Shown piece by piece: positions 35,221 through 43,873 of a DNA stretch of 64,000 nucleotides. The notes below the pieces were generated by a model. It made no database searches and was not told the DNA's origin. It saw only the letters and a program-made list of their open reading frames with translations. Location of the stretch: the NCBI GenBank assembly GCA_045589355.1, contig JAZNOW010000024.1, positions 8,766 to 72,765 of the forward strand, written 5' to 3'. A program made the position numbers and the translations under genes. Each line of letters opens with the position of its first letter. Within the stretch, counting starts at the first letter, position 1. Source of the stretch: RUG563 sp045589355 (GTDB lineage: Bacteria; Bacillota; Clostridia; Christensenellales; Aristaeellaceae).

Positions 35221-36735
35221 ATGCGTAAAGTGCTTTTGCTTGCTGTGCTGATACTGGTTTTTTTGATGCCCGCCGCATTGGCCGATACCCATACTTTTTC
35301 CGAAGGGTATTTCTCCATTGACCTGAACCCCAAGGATTATGATAAGGTGCTCACCCCCTACAATCTTTCCGCCAATCAGGAATGGATCGAAAGTCAGGGC
35401 GAAGATTATCAGATTGTCGTGAACACGTTCGAAAACGAGGGCATTCTCCTGAAAGCGTACGACAACAAAAATAACCGCATTTTCGTTGTTACCGCCCTGC
35501 AGAACTGGGACGCTCAGCAGTATTTTGACCTGAACGAACAGGACGACGATATGCGCAAGGAATTCCGTCAGTCCCACACCAACGGCTCCGCTTACGGCGT
35601 ATTGGGCTATTCCTACTCCAAGGCCGCATGGAAGAAGTACGATAACGACGTGAACCGTATCCTGCACACCAAATATTCCCTGAAAGAAAACGGCACCGTT
35701 TCCTGCACCGGTTATCAGCGGCGCACCATCCGCAACGGCTACACCATCACCCTGGATATGCAGGTGTATGACCGCAAAGCAGGCAGCAGCGACGAAAAGG
35801 CGCTGGAAACCATTATGAAAACCCTGCGCTTCACCCGCATCCTGCCCATGCCCGAATTGCCCATCAAACTGAATTTCACCTCTGCTCCCCCCCAGGAAAC
35901 CAACGAAGCCACCTTCACTGTCAAAGGCATTACCGCCAAGAAGGCCATCGTAACGACCACCGTGATGTCCTTTGGCTCTTCCAGCGCCATCACCTATAAC
36001 GATACCGCGTCCTCTTCCGGCGCTTTCAATTTCAAGGTAAAGCTGCCTTCTCAGGGCGTGTACACCATCACCGTCACCGCTGAAAAGGAAGGCTGCATTG
36101 CCGCCCAGCGCATGTTCTCCGTCACATATCAGAAGGGCATGCTGGCCGTGCAGTTGGATGTAGGCCCCGGTGAAACCCTTACCGACGAAACCATCCTTTC
36201 CGGCAGCACCGAAAAAGGCGCCACCACCCAGGTTTCCGTGACCGGCCCTGTGGACTATACCAAGTCCACCACGTCCCAGAACTTTTCCTTCAAGCTGGAC
36301 ACCAGCGCCGAAGGCACCTACACCATCATCCTGAAGGTGACGAAGAAAGGCATGAACGAGCGCATGTTCACCTTCACTTCCACCCGCAGCTACAGCAATA
36401 CCGAGCGCACCGCAAAGCTGAAAACGGAGGCCAAATCCCTTTCCTATCAGAACCTTTCCAAATCCGCCAACAAGGGGAAACTGGTGGAACTGGAAGGCTA
36501 TGTGGCCGAAGTGAAGCAGAACACCATCGAATGGGTTGTAAAATATGCGCTGAGTAAATCCGGCGATAACTACAAGGAAATCTGTTATGTGGTCTTCACG
36601 GAGGATCCCGGTGTACAGCCCGGGGCAAAGGGCGTGCTGTACGGCATGGCCGCCGAAACCTACAGCGTGCTCACCGAAGGCGGGGAAATCAAAATGTATC
36701 CCCGCATCGAAGGCTATTTCATCGAAACCAAATAA
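35221..36735 (+). CDS. Secreted protein with Ig-like repeats
   Basis: A 504-residue exported protein with a clear signal peptide (MRKVLLLAVLILVFLMPAALA). The N-terminal 210 residues form an alpha/beta domain I do not recognise. Residues about 215-400 hold two or more beta-rich Ig-like units with similar edges (EATFTVKGITAKKAIVTTTV; GVYTITVTAEKEG; GTYTIILKVTKKG). The C-terminus (about 420-504) looks like a small OB-like domain (GKLVELEGYVAEVKQNT). No anchor is seen. ATG 35221 is set by GGAAGGAGG. Function unknown; probably cell-surface or extracellular binding. Confidence 0.75.
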   Translation: MRKVLLLAVLILVFLMPAALADTHTFSEGYFSIDLNPKDYDKVLTPYNLSANQEWIESQGEDYQIVVNTFENEGILLKAYDNKNNRIFVVTALQNWDAQQYFDLNEQDDDMRKEFRQSHTNGSAYGVLGYSYSKAAWKKYDNDVNRILHTKYSLKENGTVSCTGYQRRTIRNGYTITLDMQVYDRKAGSSDEKALETIMKTLRFTRILPMPELPIKLNFTSAPPQETNEATFTVKGITAKKAIVTTTVMSFGSSSAITYNDTASSSGAFNFKVKLPSQGVYTITVTAEKEGCIAAQRMFSVTYQKGMLAVQLDVGPGETLTDETILSGSTEKGATTQVSVTGPVDYTKSTTSQNFSFKLDTSAEGTYTIILKVTKKGMNERMFTFTSTRSYSNTERTAKLKTEAKSLSYQNLSKSANKGKLVELEGYVAEVKQNTIEWVVKYALSKSGDNYKEICYVVFTEDPGVQPGAKGVLYGMAAETYSVLTEGGEIKMYPRIEGYFIETK

Positions 36736-36742
36736 ATCGTTG

Positions 36743-36772
36743 GCCGCTTCGCAAAAACGGAGCGGCTTTTTT
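36743..36772 (+). terminator. Terminator after the Ig-like protein gene
   Basis: GCCGCTTCG (36743-36751) pairs with CGGAGCGGC (36758-36766, one G-T wobble), followed by six T residues. Confidence 0.8.
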
Positions 36773-36872
36773 GCACCCTCCTGCCCTTTTCACATACCAT
36801 GAAATTGAAGGCCGGGCAAAACCGCTTTCCGCCAATCATGATGGCGAAACAAACCATAAGGAGGCGCTGCTT

Positions 36873-37673
36873 ATGTCTTTCTATTCTTACAAAAATGCCA
36901 ATCCTTCCTGCTGCCCCGGCACCATCGCCGGCAACGTGCTGGATGGGCTGAACGAAAAAATCTGCATTCAGGTACAGCGTGTGTATGACAGCTGCCTGCA
37001 GCAACAGCAGCTGACCGGCGTGGATGTGCAAATCACCAGCTACGCGCAGGTGGTAAACAATTGCAACTGCAATGCCTGTTGCAACAACGAATCCGAAACC
37101 GTTGCGCCTACATCCGCTCCCGTTCCCCCCATCACCTTTGAGTCCTGCCGTTCCAGCACCATGGACGTGGATATTACCAACCTGTCCGTGGAACGCCTGT
37201 GCGACCGCCCCTGTTTTGCCCGCGTGCGCGGCAATATCCAGATCCCCATTGATATTCTCTTTACCGACAGCCGCTGCGTGGAATATATCGGCAAAGGCGT
37301 GATCACCGTCAGCCGGGATGTGCTGCTGGCCGTTCCCGATGAATCCATCGTTCCCTTCACTCTGGAAGGCATGGCCAGCGCCGTGTGCGTGGCCGGTTCC
37401 TACCTTGGCAACAATACCTTCCGCCTCACCATCTGTGTCACCATTGTGCTGAAAGTGCTGGCCAAGGTGGAAATCCTGGTGCCCAGCTACGGCTTCTGCA
37501 GCATTCCCCCCTGCGAAGAATTTGCCGACAGCGTCTGCGACGAATTCTTTGCCCTGCCCCTGTTCCCCCCGGCCACGCTTTGCGACGAAAACACCGTCGC
37601 TTCCCCCTGCAACACCTGCAACACCTGCAATACCTGCAGCAATTGCACCTCCTGCCGCTGCGGCAATACCTGA
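36873..37673 (+). CDS. Cysteine-rich coat/exosporium-like protein
   Basis: A 266-residue protein with about 30 Cys residues. It starts MSFYSYKNANPSCCPG and has the clostridial-type segment NEKICIQVQRVYDSC, a beta-rich middle domain, and a C-terminal tail of repeated CNTC units (NTCNTCNTCSNCTSCRC). No signal peptide. Cys-rich proteins of this general form are spore coat or exosporium components in Clostridia, where they crosslink; this is inference. ATG 36873 follows AAGGAGG by 8 bases. The tail is encoded by a short tandem DNA repeat, so it may vary in length. Confidence 0.65.
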   Translation: MSFYSYKNANPSCCPGTIAGNVLDGLNEKICIQVQRVYDSCLQQQQLTGVDVQITSYAQVVNNCNCNACCNNESETVAPTSAPVPPITFESCRSSTMDVDITNLSVERLCDRPCFARVRGNIQIPIDILFTDSRCVEYIGKGVITVSRDVLLAVPDESIVPFTLEGMASAVCVAGSYLGNNTFRLTICVTIVLKVLAKVEILVPSYGFCSIPPCEEFADSVCDEFFALPLFPPATLCDENTVASPCNTCNTCNTCSNCTSCRCGNT

Positions 37674-37681
37674 CGATAAAA

Positions 37682-37707
37682 AAGAGGCCGTCGCAAGACG
37701 GTCTCTT
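37682..37707. terminator. Bidirectional terminator between coat-like and degenerate CapA genes
   Basis: An 11-bp stem (37682-37692 with 37697-37707, one wobble) closes a GCAA tetraloop. The A-run on the left gives a T-run for the minus-strand gene. Confidence 0.8.
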
Positions 37708-37712
37708 CCTTT

Positions 37713-39014
37713 TCAGTCTTCATTGATCAGCAGCAGGCTGTCGTCCAGGTTTTCCCGTGTACGAAGCAAACAGCGGCTCATAACGCCCCTTTGAGCTTCG
37801 TTCATTTCATTGGGTGCGGCTGCATTGCTTTGCAAAACCCGGTACTGATCCTTGCCACCGATCTGCTGCTTCCAGATGTAGGTGGGGGTGTAGCTGAGGG
37901 CTGTGGCCTGGGCGCCGCTTCCTTTTGTCTTCACTTTCACATGCACCAGCGCACCGGAAATATCGTATCCTTCCCGGGATTCCGTCAGCAAGCTTCCAAG
38001 AGAATACAGCACCAGCGCCCGCCTGGAAATGCCGTTATCGTCGGACGTGCTCAGCCATGCCGCCGGAAGCAGTCGCTTGGGGCCCACGCCCACGATCACG
38101 TCCGCGCCGGCCGCTGTCACATCCAGAGCCGTTTTGCGCATGTTGGCCGTCACTTTGGTCACGCTGGTCTGCTGCCAGTAATAGTATACAATCACAAGAT
38201 GGGCACCGCGGCTTCTGGCATCGGTGATCATGGCTTTCAATTCGTCCATGGTATCCGCCGCCATCATGCCCTGCCCGCCGGTGCTTTGCAGCGTATTGGC
38301 GGACTTGGTGGACATTTTTTCCTGATAGGCAATCAGGGCAATTTTCATGCCATCCTTTTCCACCCATTGCATCTGCGCTGCGCGACCGGTATTCAGGCCG
38401 CAGGGCAGCAGGCCGTTCTGATACAGGGCATCCGCCGTGGTTTCCGCGGCATTGGCCCCCATTTGCAGCACAGCATCGGCATCCAGCATGACCGTGTCAA
38501 ACCCCGCTGCACGCAAGGCCATGGCCGCCGTGTTCTGGGCGTTTGTATCGGTGTACTGCTTTTCGTTTGCGCACAGGCCCTGTGACAAGGCCACAATGCG
38601 TATATCCCCGGTGTTTGGGCCGGCCAGCCCGCTCAGAATGGGCTGGTATTCGCAGGAAGCGGTTTGCTTGTTATACACACTGTCCGATACACTGCTTTCA
38701 AAGGAAGCAAGCCCGGCCAGGGTAATGGTCACCTCCCCATCGGTTGCCGGGGGCAAGGTGGCCACGGGCTGCGGAGGGGGTGTTTGCTGGGTTTGCGGAG
38801 AAAGGGTGACCGTGGTCACGTTCACGTTGCCCACATCCGGCTCCTGGGTGTTGCCGCCAAAGGTATCGCTCAATAGCCCGGCCATTTTCAGGGTGCGCAT
38901 CTGCACGTCCGCATCGGAGTGAAAGGCCGAATACACGGCAATGCTGCCTGCCAGCACGGCCACGGTCAGCAGGATGGTCAGGATGCTGCCCAGGGACAAG
39001 CCCCTCTTTTTCAC
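37713..39014 (-). CDS. CapA-like protein lacking the metal-site residues
   Basis: A 433-residue protein with one N-terminal transmembrane helix (about 9-28), a Thr/Pro/Gln-rich linker and a CapA-type domain. The order of blocks follows the CapA at 30594-31679, but the metal-binding positions are changed: LTFTGDCTLGN becomes ITLAGLASFES, the NNH block becomes VMLDADAVLQMG, CLHGG becomes VYYYWQQ, and GNHPHVIQG becomes VGPKRLLP. It is probably a non-catalytic relative. Start is GTG 39014 behind AGGAGGGGAAGGAC. Last gene of the S component-coaX unit. Confidence 0.72.
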   Translation of the reverse strand: MKKRGLSLGSILTILLTVAVLAGSIAVYSAFHSDADVQMRTLKMAGLLSDTFGGNTQEPDVGNVNVTTVTLSPQTQQTPPPQPVATLPPATDGEVTITLAGLASFESSVSDSVYNKQTASCEYQPILSGLAGPNTGDIRIVALSQGLCANEKQYTDTNAQNTAAMALRAAGFDTVMLDADAVLQMGANAAETTADALYQNGLLPCGLNTGRAAQMQWVEKDGMKIALIAYQEKMSTKSANTLQSTGGQGMMAADTMDELKAMITDARSRGAHLVIVYYYWQQTSVTKVTANMRKTALDVTAAGADVIVGVGPKRLLPAAWLSTSDDNGISRRALVLYSLGSLLTESREGYDISGALVHVKVKTKGSGAQATALSYTPTYIWKQQIGGKDQYRVLQSNAAAPNEMNEAQRGVMSRCLLRTRENLDDSLLLINED

Positions 39015-39048
39015 GTCCTTCCCCTCCTGTCAGTCATTCTTTCTCTCA

Positions 39049-39825
39049 TCAGGCTGCGGGATGGTTCTTTTCCCAGATCAGCCGCAGGCCCTTCAATGTG
39101 AGCAGCCCGTCAATCTCATCAATCACGCCGGCTTTTTCGGCAATCATCCGGGCCATGCCGCCGGTGGCGATCACCTTGATGTTGTCAAAGCCCATTTCTT
39201 TCTTGATCTGGTTCACCAGATAGTTCACCTGGCCCACATAGCCGTTGAGCACACCGGACTGCAAATTGGCAATGGTGGTTTTGCCCAGCACCGTTTCCGG
39301 CATCACCAGCTCAAAATGGGGCAGCTTGGCCGTGCCGGATACCAGCGCCTCGCTGGTCAGCTTCACGCCGGGGCAAATGCAGCCGCCAAGGAATGCGCCC
39401 TTATCGTCCAGCGCACCGAAGGTAGTGGCCGTGCCGAAGTCGATATAGATGCAGGGCCCGCCGTAAAGCGTATGGGCCGCCACGGCATTGCAGATGCGGT
39501 CGCTGCCCAATTCTCTGGGATTTTCGTACTTGATATCAATGCCCGTCTTTACTCCGGGTGCCACCACCACCGGCTCCATGCCCAGGTAATCCCGGCACAT
39601 ATGCTCCACCGTGAAGTTCACCGTGGGCACAACGGAAGACATGATAATGCCCTCGATCTTTTTGATATCCAGCTTTTCGTGGGCAAACATCTGATGGATC
39701 ATCACGCCCATCTCATCGCTGGTATATTTCCGGGTGGTGGAAAGGCGCCAGTAATGCACCATTTCCGTGCCCTCAAACACAGCAATTTTGATATTGGTAT
39801 TGCCCACATCCAAGGTCAGAATCAT
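39049..39825 (-). CDS. coaX: Type III pantothenate kinase
   Basis: First step of CoA synthesis, in the acetate-kinase/Hsp70 fold. The 258-residue enzyme has LTLDVGNTNIKIAVF, PRELGSDRICNAVAA, IDFGTATTFGAL and GGCICPGVKLTSEAL, then TGGMA near the end. Lies 20 bases downstream of a transporter S component, which supports a pantothenate uptake and phosphorylation unit. Confidence 0.94.
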   Translation of the reverse strand: MILTLDVGNTNIKIAVFEGTEMVHYWRLSTTRKYTSDEMGVMIHQMFAHEKLDIKKIEGIIMSSVVPTVNFTVEHMCRDYLGMEPVVVAPGVKTGIDIKYENPRELGSDRICNAVAAHTLYGGPCIYIDFGTATTFGALDDKGAFLGGCICPGVKLTSEALVSGTAKLPHFELVMPETVLGKTTIANLQSGVLNGYVGQVNYLVNQIKKEMGFDNIKVIATGGMARMIAEKAGVIDEIDGLLTLKGLRLIWEKNHPAA

Positions 39826-39845
39826 GGTTATTATCTCCCTTTATT

Positions 39846-40439
39846 TCAGATTAGCTTCGCCTTTTTTAGGGCTGTGCCCACTGCACCCGTCAGCACCGTG
39901 GAAATGACGATTTCAATGACCGAGTTGACCCCCACAGACGTTACAATGAACAGCAGGAAGGACTTTCCGCCCACCATGCCCTGCACTTCGGCCGTATTGC
40001 CAAAAAGCAGCACCAGCGCGGACATGAAAAGAATGGTGTTCAAAAGCGCCGTCAGCAGGCCTGTGATCATATAGCAGATGCGCACATCCACCCATTTGGA
40101 AATCAGCTTATGGATAGCCGCTGCCAGCGCGCCCACAAGAACGCGCGTTATAACACACAGAACAAATGTGTAAAAGAGGTTCATGTTCAAAAGCAGCGCA
40201 CCGAATGCATCGCCGCCAAACCATCCAAAGCAGGTGGAAAACGAAAGCAGACCAAAGATGCCACCCACAATGGCACCGCCGCCAATTCCCATGGCAATGG
40301 CTGCAATGGCTACGGGCACCATGTTGAAGGTAATACAGAGGCCGCTGGCCATAGGAATCTTTACATACGCAAACACAAATTCCAGCGCCAGCAGCAGGCC
40401 GAGCAGTGTGATCTCAAACGTCTTTTTCCGGTTTTTCAT
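39846..40439 (-). CDS. ECF-type transporter S component, probably pantothenate
   Basis: A 197-residue membrane protein with about six hydrophobic helices (LLGLLLALEFVFAYV, MVPVAIAAIAMGIGGGAIVGGIFG, and others), of the small S-component type that pairs with a shared ECF energising module. The coaX neighbour argues for pantothenate (PanT-like), which is inference. ATG 40439 follows GGAGGAATGAAAAA. Its promoter lies inside the nrdG terminator. Confidence 0.8.
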   Translation of the reverse strand: MKNRKKTFEITLLGLLLALEFVFAYVKIPMASGLCITFNMVPVAIAAIAMGIGGGAIVGGIFGLLSFSTCFGWFGGDAFGALLLNMNLFYTFVLCVITRVLVGALAAAIHKLISKWVDVRICYMITGLLTALLNTILFMSALVLLFGNTAEVQGMVGGKSFLLFIVTSVGVNSVIEIVISTVLTGAVGTALKKAKLI

Positions 40440-40548
40440 TTTTTCATTCCTCCGTTCGGGTTCCCCTTGGGATACCCTACGCAAATTATTTTCTGTTGCG
40501 CGCCTGTCCGGCCCATCCGGTACCGGCAAGATCGACCCACAACATATA

Positions 40549-40577
40549 ATTATACCAAAACAGGCAACACCTGTCAA
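40549..40577 (-). promoter_or_regulatory. Promoter of the S component-coaX unit
   Basis: TTGACA (40572-40577) and extended -10 TGGTATAAT (40549-40554), spacing 17, on the minus strand. The -35 lies in the loop of the nrdG terminator. Confidence 0.75.
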
Positions 40578-40590
40578 AGCATTGCCTGTT
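40559..40590 (-). terminator. nrdG terminator overlapping the next promoter
   Basis: On the minus strand AACAGGCAA (40582-40590) pairs with TTGCCTGTT (40559-40567) over a 14-base loop, with a short T-rich tail. It starts 12 bases after the nrdG stop. Confidence 0.65.
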
Positions 40591-40601
40591 CCTTTGTTGT
40601 A

Positions 40602-41108
40602 TTACCATTCCGGCGGCGTCCACAAAACCACTTCGCCCTTTGCAAGGCTCTTTTGCACGTCGATCAGCCGCTGGTTTTTGCTGCCGCAATAGTCCAACTC
40701 CAGCGACCGCTGGCTCAGGATGAACGGCCCGTCCACCAGTACGTCCGTTTCCTTGACCAGCTTGTTCCACGCCTCATTTTCCTGTGCCATGATCTTTTCC
40801 CATGTATAGCCGGTGTACATCCACACATTCAGATGCATGTCATGGGCCGCTTTGGCCAGTTCCAGACATGCTTCCGGCTGCATCATCGGGTCGCCGCCGG
40901 ACAGGGTGATGCCGGACAAAAGCGGGTTCTTTTTCATTTCCGCGATCAGTGTATCCGTTTCCTCTTCCCTGCCGCCGTTCATGTCGTGGGTTTCGGGGTT
41001 ATGGCAGCCGGGGCATGCGTGGGGACAGCCCTGGGCAAACACTGCAAACCGCAGCCCGGGCCCGTCCACAATGCTGTCGTTCACATAACCTGCAATGCGA
41101 AGCTTCAT
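40602..41108 (-). CDS. nrdG: Anaerobic ribonucleoside-triphosphate reductase activating protein
   Basis: Radical SAM activase that installs the glycyl radical on NrdD. The 168-residue protein has GPGLRFAVFAQGC followed by the CxxxCxxC cluster (CPHACPGC) and SGGDPMMQPEA. NrdD is not in the window. It follows the 41160 gene after a terminator, so it may have a separate start of transcription that is not obvious. Confidence 0.93.
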   Translation of the reverse strand: MKLRIAGYVNDSIVDGPGLRFAVFAQGCPHACPGCHNPETHDMNGGREEETDTLIAEMKKNPLLSGITLSGGDPMMQPEACLELAKAAHDMHLNVWMYTGYTWEKIMAQENEAWNKLVKETDVLVDGPFILSQRSLELDYCGSKNQRLIDVQKSLAKGEVVLWTPPEW

Positions 41109-41123
41109 CGTTTTTCCTCCTGC

Positions 41124-41151
41124 AAAAAAGAAGGGCGTTTTTCAGCCCTTC
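41124..41151 (-). terminator. Terminator after the 41160 membrane protein gene
   Basis: GAAGGGC/GCCCTTC stem (41130-41136, 41145-41151) followed on the minus strand by six T residues. Confidence 0.85.
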
Positions 41152-41159
41152 CGGTATCT

Positions 41160-41849
41160 TTATTCTTCCGCCAGCCAGTCCGGCTTTTCCTGCCGGCCCT
41201 GCTGGATCATGGCGTTGAAGAACTTGATCACGTTTTCCTCATTGCCGTTGTTCACCGCAATGCAGGCATACAGCTCCCGGTTGTCCACCTGCATGCCCGT
41301 CATGAAGCCGTACAGGCTGTCCATGGGCACGCCGCAAAGCTGTTTTTCCCATTCGATGGGGTTATGGTTTTCGTCAAATTTCACCGGCACGTCCACATAC
41401 CCCAGGGTCAGGTCCAGACCGTCCAGGTTCAGCCGTCCGTCCGCCAGCAGATCATCCAGCGGCACAAACATACCCTGCCTTGCATACCGGGGGTAATACT
41501 CCTTGTTCATCAGGTAAATATCCCCGTCTGCCGCCGCAAAATGCACCACCAGCTGCATGTCGGCATTGTACTGGTCCGACACCATCAGGGTACAGGCCGT
41601 CACCTCTTCCATTTCCGGCACGGTTTCTTTCCATACCGGCTCGAAAAAGGCCATCATCACTTCGTCCATGGTGGTTTCGGCCTGAACATAAATATCAATT
41701 CGCTTTTCCGGCGGTGCCACCGGCCGGGACACATCGTAAATCAGCCACCAGCCGAATACGGCCAGAATCACCAGCAAAATATACTTCCATCCGTTGTAAT
41801 CCAGATGGTGCTTCAATGTCTTTTTGTTTACAGGGGTGGATATGCGCAT
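41160..41849 (-). CDS. Membrane-anchored extracellular protein of unknown function
   Basis: A 229-residue protein with one transmembrane helix (about 22-42, WKYILLVILAVFGWWLIYDV) and an extracellular part. The region VQAETTMDEVMMAFFEPVW followed by DGDIYLMNKEYY and GMFVPLDDLLADG resembles part of an extracellular solute-binding protein fold, with no transporter nearby. ATG 41849 follows AAGGAG at a somewhat long spacing; an ATG 21 bases upstream is the alternative. It is the last chromosomal-type gene before the composition change. Confidence 0.68.
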   Translation of the reverse strand: MRISTPVNKKTLKHHLDYNGWKYILLVILAVFGWWLIYDVSRPVAPPEKRIDIYVQAETTMDEVMMAFFEPVWKETVPEMEEVTACTLMVSDQYNADMQLVVHFAAADGDIYLMNKEYYPRYARQGMFVPLDDLLADGRLNLDGLDLTLGYVDVPVKFDENHNPIEWEKQLCGVPMDSLYGFMTGMQVDNRELYACIAVNNGNEENVIKFFNAMIQQGRQEKPDWLAEE

Positions 41850-41901
41850 CGTTCCAGCAGCTCCTTGCATTGATCAACGTATCTTCATCCGATTGCACTT
41901 T

Positions 41902-41930
41902 ATTGTATCACTTTTTTACCATGGATGCAA
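41902..41930 (-). promoter_or_regulatory. Promoter of the 41160 gene
   Basis: TTGCAT (41925-41930) and TACAAT (41902-41907) on the minus strand, spacing 17. Confidence 0.6.
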
Positions 41931-42056
41931 CCTTGTAACCTGTCCATAAATGTGGCATAAATGAGCCTGTAAACCGATATTATAACAAAACCTTGCAACG
42001 AAGTCGAAGGTGATTCACATGGATAGCTAAGTTTTCCTGAAACATCGCGAAACAGC

Positions 42057-42085
42057 TTGACGGCTAATTGTAATTAGCTTACAAT
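42057..42085 (+). promoter_or_regulatory. Promoter with overlapping TTGTAA-N5-TTACAA palindrome
   Basis: TTGACG (42057-42062) and TACAAT (42080-42085) are spaced by 17. The perfect palindrome TTGTAA-TTAGC-TTACAA (42068-42084) covers the spacer and most of the -10. The same palindrome overlaps the -10 of the putative holin promoter at 61937-61966. It would drive the genes from 42170 onward. Confidence 0.6.
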
Positions 42086-42107
42086 CGAAGAGGCTAATTT
42101 GCATTAG
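42064..42107. repeat. Two CTAAT-N4-ATTAG palindromes 30 bp apart
   Basis: CTAATTGTAATTAG (42064-42077) and CTAATTTGCATTAG (42094-42107) each have perfect 5-bp arms and share the GG prefix. They are exactly 30 bases apart, about three helical turns, and flank the -10 and start-site area of the promoter at 42057-42085. The second copy also belongs to a 27-base stretch shared with 43914-43942, so part of the match could be common ancestry. Confidence 0.45.
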
Positions 42108-42169
42108 GAATAATCTTCATATAAGCTTCTATATTCGAGTGTAGGCAACAATTTTAAGGAGTGATATAT

Positions 42170-42790
42170 TTGAAAAAACATGTAGCAATCCTTATATTCT
42201 TTCAAATCCTTTTTCTTTTTTTATTTTTCATTTCTGAGAATCCTCCATTTTTCTTGTCGAAAAAAGCAAAAATAGGAAATCCTTATATCTTCAGCAAGGA
42301 AGAAAAGTATTTCTCCAAAATCATTGATTATGCATTGCTCGACAATTCAATTTACATTCTGTATCATAACGACATTCTTCAAGTGTACCATTTAGATGGC
42401 AGTTATTGTTATTCTGTATTTTTTAAACGAAAAAGAAATGGTATTTCCTCATTGCATATTGCTAATAACAAAGTTTATTATCGAGATGGTTGTCAATTGC
42501 ATCTGTATGAAGTAAGCGAGGATGGCTGCATATTTTATGATTATCAACAGGAAAAAGAAAAATGTAATCAAATTCTGAAAACAGCAAATGAGGAAAAAAA
42601 CAAAGATAATGAAGAACGTAATATTTCTTTGTATATCAGGAACGGCAATGTGTATGTAAATCATCATGATAATATCGAAATGAATATTACACAGCGTGGA
42701 CTTCTTTATAGAATCACACAGAGCAACATATTATTATATGTATTTTTGCTTTTAACTGCCATTAATATAATCGTTATAAAGATCAAATGA
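42170..42790 (+). CDS. Orphan membrane protein
   Basis: I do not recognise this 206-residue AT-rich gene. It has a signal-anchor-like N-terminus (MKKHVAILIFFQILFLFLFF), a beta-rich outer domain with propeller-blade-like strands (NSIYILYHNDILQVYHLDG; NNKVYYRDGCQLHLYEV), and a C-terminal transmembrane helix (about 185-204). Start is TTG 42170 with AAGGAG seven bases before; a GTG three codons earlier overlaps that site. First of three AT-rich genes unlike the chromosomal part in base composition. Confidence 0.6.
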   Translation: MKKHVAILIFFQILFLFLFFISENPPFFLSKKAKIGNPYIFSKEEKYFSKIIDYALLDNSIYILYHNDILQVYHLDGSYCYSVFFKRKRNGISSLHIANNKVYYRDGCQLHLYEVSEDGCIFYDYQQEKEKCNQILKTANEEKNKDNEERNISLYIRNGNVYVNHHDNIEMNITQRGLLYRITQSNILLYVFLLLTAINIIVIKIK

Positions 42791-42858
42791 AAATTTTGAA
42801 AATCGGTTTTCCATCAATTCTTTCTGCAGTAATCTAAGTCGATAATAGGAGGTTAACT

Positions 42859-43707
42859 ATGCGAAAACATCTTTTTCATATCTTTGTTCTGATCCTTATT
42901 TCAGTTTGTGCTTCATGCTACGCAGCTACGGATGTTTTCGACGATACCAATATTGTTATCGCAAAAAGGCATTTGGCCATGCACAGCTGTTTAACTTCTG
43001 ATGAAATCGATCATCTTTTAACAGAAGTATCGATTAACAAGCGGGGTGAAACAACCGTCAGATTTTTCTATTCTAAAATATCCGATCGTTTTTTTGAAGT
43101 TAGTTTCTTTGCAGGAAGCGGCACTGTTTTTTCTTGTAACTGCGAAGATACTTCCCGTTCACACTGGGAAAATCATGTTCAATATTGCAATGAAATGGTT
43201 CCTATTTTTTCTGCTTCCGCAGAATGGGAAAATCTATACGGCTCTTACCTGTTCTGGCCTCCCGAACTAAAAGCAGCCTTTTTCTATAAATACGGGCATA
43301 TTCCCTACGAATCTGAAATGCAATTCTTGATGGGGCACCGTTTGTATGATTATCCGGATGTTTCCTGCGTTTCTCTTGATGAAGCTCAGGAAAAATGTCG
43401 GCATATTTTGTCCTCTTATTTCAATGAAACAGAAAAAACAATAAGCAATTTTACTGTTTCTGCTGTCTTTGGACGTTTCGAGGAAAAGGCGATATGGAGC
43501 ATAGATTTTTATTCTTCACCTGAAGCGAACAACATGCCACTTCTTCATTATTCCTTTGATCTTTCAGCATTTGACGGAAAAGTCATGGATGGGATCTGTA
43601 TAAATCATGAACACAATGCATCGCATTCACTCTGCTACTATACAGATATCTATGAAATTGAATTTTTTGATGATGGTGCCTACTACATTAATCGCAACCA
43701 TCTCTGA
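42859..43707 (+). CDS. Secreted protein of unknown function
   Basis: A 282-residue exported protein (signal MRKHLFHIFVLILISVCASCYA). The C-terminal third (SLDEAQEKCRHIL... then FGRFEEKAIWSIDFYSS and YSFDLSAFDGKVMD) has the shape of a PepSY-like repeat, with a helix followed by strands. The N-terminal part has a similar unit. Follows AGGAGG by six bases. It lies 68 bases after the previous gene, in the same direction. Confidence 0.6.
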   Translation: MRKHLFHIFVLILISVCASCYAATDVFDDTNIVIAKRHLAMHSCLTSDEIDHLLTEVSINKRGETTVRFFYSKISDRFFEVSFFAGSGTVFSCNCEDTSRSHWENHVQYCNEMVPIFSASAEWENLYGSYLFWPPELKAAFFYKYGHIPYESEMQFLMGHRLYDYPDVSCVSLDEAQEKCRHILSSYFNETEKTISNFTVSAVFGRFEEKAIWSIDFYSSPEANNMPLLHYSFDLSAFDGKVMDGICINHEHNASHSLCYYTDIYEIEFFDDGAYYINRNHL

Positions 43708-43873
43708 AAGCGAAATCTCTGTGGTTTAATGATACTTTTGGCTATATTCCTCAAGAAAATGGTCAACTAAATCCATATAATTGGATTTCATCTGGCAGTT
43801 TTTATCTTGTTCTAGGCCAAGGTTATTATGATTTTTGCAAATAAACAATTTGGGGAAGGAGATTCTATCATTA

